Shown: piece by piece, positions 1-5,749 of the stretch
Layout: every line of letters starts with the position of its first letter
Numbering within the stretch: position 1 is the stretch's first letter
NCBI GenBank assembly: GCA_963625535.1
Contig: CAVFUK010000042.1
Coordinates: 1 to 16,949, forward strand
Source of the DNA: Phocaeicola_A sp963625535
GTDB taxonomy: Bacteria > Bacteroidota > Bacteroidia > Bacteroidales > Bacteroidaceae
Length of the DNA stretch: 16,949 bases
Reading direction: 5' to 3'
Program-made: the position numbers and the translations under genes
The notes under the pieces: generated by a model
Databases searched by the model: none
What the model saw: only the letters and a program-made list of their open reading frames with translations
Told to the model about the DNA's origin: nothing

Positions 1-1279
1 CCTGAATCACATACTTAGGATCGCCGTTCACCACGAAGAGCACATCCTCGAAGGTCTTGTCGTCGCCATCCTCAACACCATAAACCACAGTACCATCATC
101 CTTGTTCAAGATTGCAGCCATGAAGCACTCATCTTGATTATTGTTCCATTCGTTGTTAGAATAGAGCATCTTACCACTGGTACTAATAGAGCCTTTTGAA
201 TTCCAACCACCTGTTCTAACCTGAAAACCGTCAGAGATGATGAAATAACCGATTATGTAACCAGGAGGGAAATGAGTCGTGAATTTCTTGGCGGTTTCAT
301 CGTAGTACAACAGTTGGAATTTGTTGTTCAAAGCGTTAGGAGCATTTGACGCATTATATTTTTCACCATTATAAGGATAGTTTCCTGCAATAGATACGTT
401 CGGGATAATCACGTATTTATTTACATCACTGGCTTTAGAGGGAACGTTTCCTACAGGGTAGTAGTAGTAGCCCAAAGTATTCTGGTTCCATCCGCTTTCA
501 GACAGGAAAGTAATCCACAATTCTGCTTCCGTAACGGTCTGAGTATTGCCATTGTCATCGACAAATGTAGTGGCAATCTCTGTGTTCACTTTATCTGTAG
601 CCAATTTGAAGGCACTATTGTCAAGTGTATTCGGCTTGCTTGTCTCACCATTCCACAAAGTGTACTGAAGAGCTTGCACATCTTCTGCTGAGATATTATT
701 GGTGGACAAAATACCATTGACGTCATCCAATGCACCATAACTACCAGTCCAACTCATAATAGAGTAAATCTTCGAATTTGAACTGATGGTCGTAGCTGTA
801 GGATTATCCACCACGCGAGTAGCCAACTTTGTAGCCTTGGTATTTTTAGTCAAATCTATCGTCACCTTACCATCCTCAACCTTCGTTGCTGTAAAGGTCG
901 GAACGCCCCAAGCCGGAGCATACACCCAAACAGAATCCGTGTAGCTGGGCAGCGTCACATTTCCTTTGAACTTACCGTCCTTGTCGGCGAAGATCATGAA
1001 GTTGGCGTCGCCACTCGGGGTGTTGGAACCTTCCTTAGCGTTCGCCATCGGGTCGTTCACGTAGATGGAGAGCAGTGAATTGGCGGCGTAGCTGCCGTAA
1101 TTCAGATCGAAGGAAATATTGGATTCAGTCGTAAAGTCGAAGTATTCGTCTTGAGTCTTGTCACCAGGACCACCAATCTCGTACAAGTTCTTGGCATCGT
1201 TACAGGAACTCAAGACCAAAGCACCGCAGCCCGCAAACAGGAAAGCGGCTGCCACATGTCTGGAATTTCTTTTTTTCAT
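1..1279 (-). CDS. LruC-domain lipoprotein, copy A (3' end beyond window)
   Basis: An open frame runs without a stop from an ATG at 1277-1279 to the window edge, about 426 codons. It is a clear paralogue of the protein at 1889-3925: both share the start of the mature protein (KNLY, GGPGDK, YFDF), the SYTDSVWVYA segment and the AELWITF / LGYYYY block, and the last visible residues (NGDPKYVIQ) align with that protein near residue 422. The N-terminus has Lys/Arg, a hydrophobic stretch and a lipobox ending SSC with Cys26, so it is probably a lipoprotein of the cell envelope. Only the part before the LruC/DUF4842 domain is visible. Roughly 130-900 looks more AT-rich than the matching part of the complete paralogue, while the 5' end is close to the copy at 1498-1600. 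Function of the family is unknown; LruC is named after a Leptospira uveitis-associated antigen. Family membership is well supported, function is not. Confidence 0.85.
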   Translation of the reverse strand, partial: MKKRNSRHVAAAFLFAGCGALVLSSCNDAKNLYEIGGPGDKTQDEYFDFTTESNISFDLNYGSYAANSLLSIYVNDPMANAKEGSNTPSGDANFMIFADKDGKFKGNVTLPSYTDSVWVYAPAWGVPTFTATKVEDGKVTIDLTKNTKATKLATRVVDNPTATTISSNSKIYSIMSWTGSYGALDDVNGILSTNNISAEDVQALQYTLWNGETSKPNTLDNSAFKLATDKVNTEIATTFVDDNGNTQTVTEAELWITFLSESGWNQNTLGYYYYPVGNVPSKASDVNKYVIIPNVSIAGNYPYNGEKYNASNAPNALNNKFQLLYYDETAKKFTTHFPPGYIIGYFIISDGFQVRTGGWNSKGSISTSGKMLYSNNEWNNNQDECFMAAILNKDDGTVVYGVEDGDDKTFEDVLFVVNGDPKYVIQ

Positions 1280-1374
1280 AAGTTTACCTACTAAGTTAGT
1301 TTATATTTCTTTTTTAAGTTTTGTTTCCTCTGAACAATAATCGGTTAGTTGACAACTGTCCCGATTGCATTCCG

Positions 1375-1409
1375 CAAAGGTATACACAAATCCCGACATT
1401 TTGTTCAAC
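1375..1409 (-). promoter_or_regulatory. Bacteroidetes-type promoter of LruC copy A
   Basis: On the minus strand TACCTTTG (1375-1382) matches the TAnnTTTG -7 consensus. A weak -33 candidate GTTG lies at 1406-1409 with a long 23-nt spacer. The -7 box is identical at the same relative place in front of copy B. It implies a leader of about 90 nt. A short dyad AGTTG-A-CAACT (1347-1357) falls just inside the leader and is only partly kept in copy B. Confidence 0.5.
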
Positions 1410-1462
1410 ATTGCCTCTATGTTTCAACTTATTTCACACAAAAGCGTACTTATTTGCCAAAA

Positions 1463-1487
1463 GAGAGGGCTGCGATTCCGTTTCACC
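1463..1487 (-). terminator. Half of a terminator hairpin, cut by the assembly gap
   Basis: Bases 1463-1474 (GAGAGGGCTGCG) are identical to one arm of the hairpin at 1783-1817 and are followed by a similar loop, but the opposite arm would lie in or beyond the Ns. On the minus strand this is the 3' part of a terminator for a gene reading towards it from the gap, that is LruC copy B. It shows the missing sequence should include that gene's 3' end. Confidence 0.6.
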
Positions 1488-1497
1488 NNNNNNNNNN
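1488..1497. other. Assembly gap (10 Ns)
   Basis: Ten consecutive Ns separate the 5' fragment of LruC copy B from the half-terminator that should close the same gene. Ten Ns is an arbitrary scaffold spacer, so the true missing length is unknown. If copy B has the length of the complete paralogue, about 1.9-2.0 kb is absent. Confidence 0.95.
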
Positions 1498-1600
1498 TAT
1501 CATACAAGTTCTTGGCGTCGTTACACGAGCTCAAGGCCAAAGCGCCGCAGCCAGCAAACAGGAAAGCGGCTGCCGCATGTTTGGAATTTCTTTTTTTCAT
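1498..1600 (-). CDS. LruC-domain lipoprotein, copy B (5' fragment only, cut by gap)
   Basis: ATG at 1598-1600 opens a frame of 34 codons that reaches the N run without a stop. The peptide begins MKKRNSKHAAAAFLFAG and ends SSCNDAKNLYD, almost identical to the N-terminus of copy A, with the lipobox Cys at residue 26. It is therefore the signal peptide and first mature residues of a third LruC-family lipoprotein. The rest is not in the assembly. A real truncation is possible but less likely, because the break coincides with the Ns and a half-terminator appears on the other side. It has its own promoter and leader, like copy A. Confidence 0.75.
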
Positions 1601-1694
1601 AAGTTTACCTTCTAAGTTAGTTTATTTTCTTTCTTAAGTTTTGTTTCCTCTGTACAATAATCGATTTGTTGATAACTATCCTTATTGCAGGCTA

Positions 1695-1729
1695 CAAAGG
1701 TATACACAAATCCTGATATTTTGTTCAGT
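1695..1729 (-). promoter_or_regulatory. Bacteroidetes-type promoter of LruC copy B
   Basis: TACCTTTG on the minus strand at 1695-1702 matches the TAnnTTTG -7 consensus and corresponds to the -7 box of copy A. The -33 region is poor (ACTG at 1726-1729, 23-nt spacer). The expected leader is about 90 nt. Directly before both ATGs a conserved AGGTAAACTT may serve as ribosome-binding region. Confidence 0.45.
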
Positions 1730-1782
1730 GTTACATTTATGTTTCAACTTATTTCACACAAAAGCGTACTAATTTACCAAAA

Positions 1783-1817
1783 GAGAGGGCTGCGATTCGA
1801 TTCACCGCAACCCTCTC
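1783..1817 (-). terminator. Rho-independent terminator of the complete LruC gene
   Basis: Arms 1783-1794 and 1806-1817 form a 12-bp stem with one mismatch around an 11-nt loop. Read on the minus strand the stem is followed by TTTT. It lies about 70-105 nt after the stop codon at 1889, so each LruC gene appears to be a separate transcription unit. Confidence 0.7.
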
Positions 1818-1888
1818 CTATGGCTTTATTCCAATAAGTTACAGAACCGCGGACCGAATCATCGGCCGTCTGTCAGTTCTGTACCTTT

Positions 1889-3925
1889 TTACTCTTTGCT
1901 CGTTCCGGGATACAAGTACCAGTCGGCATTGCTCTCGCCCTTCGACTCGGCCCACTTCGCATAGTCGAGATAGAAGAGGTCGATGCGCTGGCACTCAGGA
2001 GCCGGTGTATAGTTCTGAATCGGCAAGCTGAGGGCATACGGGAACTGACCATCCTTATGGATGTACCAAGCGTCGTCGCCGGTCAAGCTCTTCGAACTGT
2101 CGGCCTTCGACGTAGCTTCATGCTTCGGCAAGTGCACCTCCAGACGGTTGTCGGCACCCCTCACATACTTACTGATGATGAACGGATTGAGGTCCTCCTC
2201 GTCGAGCCACTCTTTTTCGAACCAACCGGTGAAGGTACGTGTCACGGTGAGAGGATAATTGCGGGAAGCCTTTGTGTCCTCGGTGATGATGACACTGCCG
2301 GTCTCCGTCTCGTCAATCATGCCAGAGCCAAGAACGCGTCCCGTCATGGAGCCCTGCGACAAATCGAAGTCCTTGAACTGCACGGCGAAGGCATCGTTAT
2401 AGGTGGCGGCACCCGACTCCTGCACAGGGGTGAACACATCCTCGATGGTTCTGATGTCGTTGCTGAAGCTGCCGAAAGTGACGGCACGGCGATGCTGAAT
2501 GATTACATCGTTGAGGTCGTAGTCGCCACCATCACGCTCGGGCCATTTGTCCTCGAAGGCGTATGTATGATAGGTATACTCGGTCGCCATCAGCTCGCCT
2601 GCCTCCATATCCAACTTCGGCAAGTTGTGGTCTTTCAACACGTAGTTGGGATTGCCGTCCACGGTGAAGAGCACGTCCTCGTAACTGGTATCCAGACCGT
2701 CCTCTACACCATAGACGATTGTACCTTCGTCGTTCAGGATGCCTGCCATGAAACTCTTCTTGCCACCTACGTTCCAATCCTCGTTGGAGTACATGAACTC
2801 ATTGGTAGTTTTGTAAGATACGGTATTCGTATCAACGTTACGCGCGAAACCATCGGAAATGATAAAGTACCCGATGACATATCCAGCAGGGAACTTGGTA
2901 GTGAACGTGCCGTCCTCTTTCTTGAACAGCAACTGGAAGCGATCGTTCATCTTAATGGGTGCTTTGTCCGCATCAAAATCCCAGTCATGGTTGTGGGTAC
3001 CGAAAGGAGCACTTCCTGTAACAGAAGCATTCGGAATGAGGATGAACTTGTCCACCTCGGATGCGCTTGTCGGCACCTCGTCGGCCTTATAATAATAGTA
3101 TCCGAGCGTGTTCTCGTTCCACCCGTTCTCATTGACGAAGGTAATCCACAATTCCGCATTGTCCACCGTTTGGATGTTGCCCTCACTATCAGTGTAGGTG
3201 GTTGATATTTCAGTATTCACCTGATTAGCGCCCAATGCATATTTTTGGTTTTTCATCTGACCCGCAGCCGCGTCCTTCGAGGATTGTTTATTCCACAAAG
3301 CGTACTGCAACCGTTGCACCTCCGTAGCGCTGACAGTTCCTTCGCTCATCAGTCCGTTCTTGTCGTCGGGCTTACCATAGATGTCGCCAACAGCCACAAT
3401 CTCGTAGAGCCGCAGGTCAGCGTCCTCCAACTGCGCATAAACGGCGTCTGGCAAGCGAGTTGCCAGGCCTGCCCGTGTAGCTTTCGTGCTCTTGGTGAGG
3501 TCCAGCGTCACCTTGCCGTTCTTCACCTGGGTTGCTGTGAGGGCGGGCACTCCGAAGCCGGAGGCATACACCCACACGGAGTCTGTGTAGGAGGGCAACG
3601 TCACATTGCCATTGAAGCGTCCGTTCTCGTCAGCAAAAATCATGTAAGCCGCGTCGCCCTGGGGCTGAGTCTCGCCCTCGGCAACACCCTCGAACGGGTC
3701 GCTCACGTAGATGCTGAGCAAGCGGTTAGCTCCGTAGCTTCCGTAGTTGAGGTCGAAAGCCACCGTGCTGGATGTATTGAAGTCGAAGTAATCTGTCTGT
3801 TGTTTGTCGCCAGGGCCGCCCGCATCGTAGAGATTCTTCTGGTCCTGACATGAGTTCAAAGTCAATACACTGCTCCCTACCAACAGAAATGCGGTTGCCA
3901 CATGTGTTAATTTTTTCGTTTTCAT
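1889..3925 (-). CDS. LruC-domain (DUF4842) lipoprotein, copy C, complete
   Basis: 678 residues. Residues 1-26 form a lipoprotein signal peptide (basic start, hydrophobic core, lipobox LNSC, Cys26), followed by QDQK. The acidic residue near the lipidated Cys would fit a Bacteroidetes surface-export signal, but weakly. The middle (about 260-430) resembles the DUF4114 type that often precedes LruC, and the C-terminal part (about 455-675) is the LruC/DUF4842 region, opening with the Asp-rich signature FEDKWPERDGGDYDLNDV at 457-474, which may bind calcium. The family is found in Bacteroidetes and Leptospira envelopes and has no established biochemical role; adhesion or antigenic surface protein is a guess. 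It is the most upstream of three tandem paralogues and has its own promoter region and terminator. Its signal peptide differs more from those of copies A and B than they do from each other, pointing to an older split. Start chosen because the signal peptide begins there. Confidence 0.88.
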   Translation of the reverse strand: MKTKKLTHVATAFLLVGSSVLTLNSCQDQKNLYDAGGPGDKQQTDYFDFNTSSTVAFDLNYGSYGANRLLSIYVSDPFEGVAEGETQPQGDAAYMIFADENGRFNGNVTLPSYTDSVWVYASGFGVPALTATQVKNGKVTLDLTKSTKATRAGLATRLPDAVYAQLEDADLRLYEIVAVGDIYGKPDDKNGLMSEGTVSATEVQRLQYALWNKQSSKDAAAGQMKNQKYALGANQVNTEISTTYTDSEGNIQTVDNAELWITFVNENGWNENTLGYYYYKADEVPTSASEVDKFILIPNASVTGSAPFGTHNHDWDFDADKAPIKMNDRFQLLFKKEDGTFTTKFPAGYVIGYFIISDGFARNVDTNTVSYKTTNEFMYSNEDWNVGGKKSFMAGILNDEGTIVYGVEDGLDTSYEDVLFTVDGNPNYVLKDHNLPKLDMEAGELMATEYTYHTYAFEDKWPERDGGDYDLNDVIIQHRRAVTFGSFSNDIRTIEDVFTPVQESGAATYNDAFAVQFKDFDLSQGSMTGRVLGSGMIDETETGSVIITEDTKASRNYPLTVTRTFTGWFEKEWLDEEDLNPFIISKYVRGADNRLEVHLPKHEATSKADSSKSLTGDDAWYIHKDGQFPYALSLPIQNYTPAPECQRIDLFYLDYAKWAESKGESNADWYLYPGTSKE

Positions 3926-4028
3926 ACCTTTTACCTATGTGTTAGTTTTTAATATTTTATTTTACATTTATACTCAACAATCCATTGTTTGATGTTAGTC
4001 ATAAACCACTTCATGTCAATATTAACTT

Positions 4029-4036
4029 CAAAAGTA
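4029..4036 (-). promoter_or_regulatory. Candidate -7 box of LruC copy C
   Basis: Minus-strand TACTTTTG matches TAnnTTTG about 105 nt before the ATG, similar to the leader length of copies A and B. I see no good -33 element. The rest of the 332-bp gap at 3926-4257 holds AT-rich leader and the rubrerythrin terminator, and no convincing gene. Confidence 0.4.
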
Positions 4037-4163
4037 GGTAATTTCCACGTAAACTTAGCCGTTTCCGCCCAATTATTTTATTCTTTTTCACAGTCGCATT
4101 CTCAATCGAGCCAAGCACGCTTCAATTACACGACAAGCTGCACCGGATCAGACCCCAAAAGCG

Positions 4164-4202
4164 AGAGGCTTCGGCGAGTTTCTCCTCCCCACCGAAGCCT
4201 CT
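4164..4202 (-). terminator. Terminator of the perR-rbr operon
   Basis: Arms 4164-4174 (AGAGGCTTCGG) and 4192-4202 pair perfectly over 11 bp around a 17-nt loop. On the minus strand the hairpin is followed by CGCTTTTGGGG, a short T-tract. It starts about 55 nt past the rubrerythrin stop codon. Confidence 0.7.
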
Positions 4203-4257
4203 GTGCACTTGCCGTCGCCCACACTGGCAACGGTCCTTTTAAACCAATGAAAATGCT

Positions 4258-4809
4258 TTACTTCTTGAAGTAGCGGTTATAAAGGCCTTCGAAGCCTTTG
4301 CCGTGGCGTGCCTCGTCCTTGGCCATCTCGTGAACGGTGTCGTGGATAGCGTCCTGACCGAGTTCCTTGGCACGGCGTGCGATGCGGTTCTTGTCGGCGC
4401 AAGCACCGGACTCGGCGCTCATGCGTTTCTCCAGGTTCGTCTTGGTGTCCCACACCATGTCGCCCAGCAGTTCGGCGAACTTGGCGGCGTGCTCAGCCTC
4501 TTCCCAAGCGTAGCGTTTGAAAGCCTCCGCCACTTCGGGATAGCCTTCGCGGTCTGCCTGACGGCTCATTGCCAGATACATACCCACCTCGGAGCACTCG
4601 CCGTTGAAGTGTGCGTTGAGGTCCTTCAGCATCTCCTCGTCGCAACCTTTGGCAACGCCAATCACGTGTTCGGTCTCGAACTCCAGCGCTGCCGTCTCAT
4701 CCAGTTCCTTGAACTTCGAAGCCGGAGCCTTGCATTGCGGACAACGTTCGGGAGCTTCGTCACCTTCATACACATAACCACATACCGTACAAATAAATTT
4801 CTTAGCCAT
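4258..4809 (-). CDS. rbr: Rubrerythrin with N-terminal rubredoxin domain (reverse rubrerythrin)
   Basis: 183 residues, cytoplasmic. Residues 1-35 are a rubredoxin-like iron site with two CxxC pairs (Cys7/Cys10 and Cys23/Cys26). Residues 55-183 are a ferritin-like four-helix diiron domain with candidate ligands Glu71 or Glu74, Glu104 and His107 (ExxH), Glu133, and Glu166 and His169 (ExxH). In classical rubrerythrin the rubredoxin domain is at the C-terminus; here the order is reversed, as in the reverse rubrerythrins of clostridia and other anaerobes. Known family members reduce hydrogen peroxide to water with electrons that come from NADH through a reductase. The gene follows perR by 27 nt on the same strand, which supports peroxide-inducible expression from the perR promoter. 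The electron donor is not encoded next to it. Assignment is secure; the exact physiological partner is not visible. Confidence 0.93.
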   Translation of the reverse strand: MAKKFICTVCGYVYEGDEAPERCPQCKAPASKFKELDETAALEFETEHVIGVAKGCDEEMLKDLNAHFNGECSEVGMYLAMSRQADREGYPEVAEAFKRYAWEEAEHAAKFAELLGDMVWDTKTNLEKRMSAESGACADKNRIARRAKELGQDAIHDTVHEMAKDEARHGKGFEGLYNRYFKK

Positions 4810-4836
4810 AATCGTAAAAAGTTTTAAGTTAGTTAG

Positions 4837-5292
4837 TCAAATATTGTTTTCTTCAATCTCAAGTCCTTTCTCCAGTTCCTGCAAGCACATCTTGCAGATG
4901 CCTTTGTAATACTGATGAATCTCCGCCACCTGGTTTCCGTCGATGGTCATGTGGGAGAAGTCCTCGCCACCAATGTTCTGCAAGGGGATGTCCAATATCC
5001 GTCCACAACGGCGACAGAGGAAGTGAGCGTGGGGAGTGACATCCCCGTCGAAGCAGGTCACCTTCTCGTCGATAGTGAGCATCTGCGTGGCCCCGTGCTC
5101 CACGAAAAGCTTCAGTGTGTTGTACACTGTGGTGCGCGACAGCGTGGGGTACTTCGGTGCCAAAGCCGTAAAGATTTCGTCCACCGTAGGGTGCGTCCTG
5201 TGCGTCAGCAGATAGTGCATTATCGCCATCCGTTGTACAGATGCTTTGATGCCGTACTTTTCCAACTCCGAAACCAGTTCAATCGTTTTCAT
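4837..5292 (-). CDS. perR: Peroxide-responsive Fur-family repressor PerR
   Basis: 151 residues. The N-terminal winged helix (about 1-80) carries the Fur-family recognition segment LSRTTVYNTLKLF. The C-terminal dimerisation domain has the structural zinc site Cys93, Cys96, Cys133 and Cys136. Aligned by eye to Bacillus subtilis PerR, all five regulatory metal ligands are present: His34, Asp82, His88, His90 and Asp101 (His37, Asp85, His91, His93 and Asp104 in B. subtilis). The Asp at the 104 position separates PerR from Fur, which usually has Glu there, and PerR senses peroxide through iron-catalysed oxidation of its His ligands. A perfect palindrome overlaps the region from the transcription start towards the ATG, so autoregulation is likely. 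Rubrerythrin follows in the same operon. Zur, Mur or Fur are less likely given the ligand set and the neighbour. Confidence 0.92.
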   Translation of the reverse strand: MKTIELVSELEKYGIKASVQRMAIMHYLLTHRTHPTVDEIFTALAPKYPTLSRTTVYNTLKLFVEHGATQMLTIDEKVTCFDGDVTPHAHFLCRRCGRILDIPLQNIGGEDFSHMTIDGNQVAEIHQYYKGICKMCLQELEKGLEIEENNI

Positions 5293-5301
5293 CTATTCAA
5301 G

Positions 5302-5318
5302 TTTGTAATGATTACAAA
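5302..5318. promoter_or_regulatory. PerR-box operator
   Basis: TTTGTAATGATTACAAA is a perfect inverted repeat of 8-bp arms around one base. It resembles the B. subtilis PerR box (TTATAATnATTATAA). It lies 10-26 nt before the perR ATG and just downstream of the -7 box, where a bound repressor would block initiation or early elongation. Confidence 0.8.
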
Positions 5319-5331
5319 TTCAAATCCGTTG

Positions 5332-5362
5332 CAAATATAGATAGATTATCATTCATTCCAAA
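5332..5362 (-). promoter_or_regulatory. Promoter of perR-rbr
   Basis: On the minus strand TTTG (5359-5362), a 19-nt spacer and TATATTTG (5332-5339) fit the Bacteroidetes sigma-factor consensus closely, the best match in the window. The predicted start near 5326 leaves a leader of about 34 nt that contains the PerR box. Confidence 0.8.
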
Positions 5363-5440
5363 CTATCGCACATACTTTTTCGAACTATTAACAAAGCGAG
5401 CGTTTGTAGTACCCTACACAATTTCACAGAATCTTTATTC

Positions 5441-5520
5441 AAAGTCATTGAACGTGTGTTCAGAGTCTTTGAACATCTGTTTAATGACTTTGAACATGTG
5501 TTTAAAGACTTTGAACAGAG
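5441..5520. repeat. Array of four TTGAAC units with exact 21-bp period
   Basis: TTGAAC occurs at 5448, 5469, 5490 and 5511, each 21 bp after the last. Three units are dyads of TGAAC, four bases, GTTCA or GTTTA (5449-5462 perfect, 5470-5483 and 5491-5504 with one change); the fourth keeps only the left arm. Sequence between units also stays similar (ATCTGTTT, ATGTGTTT). The period equals two helical turns, so all sites face the same side of the DNA. The array lies between the divergent perR and nadE promoters, about 80 bp from the former and 195 bp from the latter. It looks like a set of protein-binding sites; the binding protein is unknown. Confidence 0.7.
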
Positions 5521-5715
5521 ATATCGTACATACCTCGATGGTGATTTAACCCTATCTCGACAGTAAATTCGTTATAACTCTAGGCCTCTGACGTACGATA
5601 GCGGGCGAAACCCCATCTACACATCATACAATCCTCAAGGTAACGCTAGACGAAAAAGCTGTGATGCCGTGAAGGTTTTTGAGCCTTATTGAACGGCACT
5701 CTCAATAATTTGCCG
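5521..5715. other. Intergenic sequence before nadE, no gene seen
   Basis: No credible coding frame on either strand. The only structure I see is a separated inverted repeat, TATCGTAC at 5522-5529 and GTACGATA at 5593-5600, 63 bp apart, whose significance is doubtful. No riboswitch fold is recognisable; the predicted nadE transcript starts after this stretch. Confidence 0.4.
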
Positions 5716-5723
5716 TACCTTTG
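5716..5723 (+). promoter_or_regulatory. -7 box of nadE promoter
   Basis: TACCTTTG matches TAnnTTTG. The -33 region is weak (ATTG with a 24-nt spacer). A start near 5729 would leave about 20 nt before the ATG at 5750 and only about 9 nt before the ATG at 5738, which favours the later start codon. Confidence 0.55.
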
Positions 5724-5749
5724 CTCTATAATATATAATGTATAGAAGC

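Larger units (their letters stand above)
1177..1487 (-). repeat. Direct repeat unit, copy 1 (signal-peptide coding region plus upstream region)
   Basis: This stretch repeats at 1498-1806. It covers the first 34 codons of a LruC gene, its leader, its promoter and the beginning of a terminator hairpin of the next gene upstream. In the coding part I count 10 differences over 103 aligned bases; the upstream part aligns throughout with a few substitutions and small indels. The copy ends exactly at the N run, where its partner continues into the rest of the hairpin. Confidence 0.85.
1498..1806 (-). repeat. Direct repeat unit, copy 2
   Basis: Partner of the unit at 1177-1487. It begins immediately after the Ns and runs through the copy B signal-peptide region, leader and promoter into the terminator of the complete LruC gene. 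A repeat of this length and identity on either side of a gap is a typical cause of collapse in short-read assembly. Confidence 0.85.

Noticed and set aside
1158..1637. Several short plus-strand frames around the N run
   Set aside because: They cross the Ns or the repeated promoter region and read antisense to the LruC 5' ends; the peptides resemble one another only because the DNA is repeated.
2057..3205. Long plus-strand open frame of 382 codons
   Set aside because: It lies wholly antisense to the complete LruC gene, has no recognisable family, start signal or promoter, and reads as a high-GC shadow frame.
3989..4273. 94-codon plus-strand frame in the LruC-rubrerythrin spacer
   Set aside because: It spans the copy C promoter region and the rubrerythrin terminator, has no family resemblance, and runs into the end of the opposing gene.
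5441..5520. Possible CRISPR array
   Set aside because: The period is only 21 bp, too short for repeat plus spacer, with no leader and no cas genes nearby.
5363..5737. NAD-sensing riboswitch upstream of nadE
   Set aside because: The predicted nadE transcript starts about 20 nt before the gene, leaving no room for an aptamer, and no such fold is recognisable further upstream.
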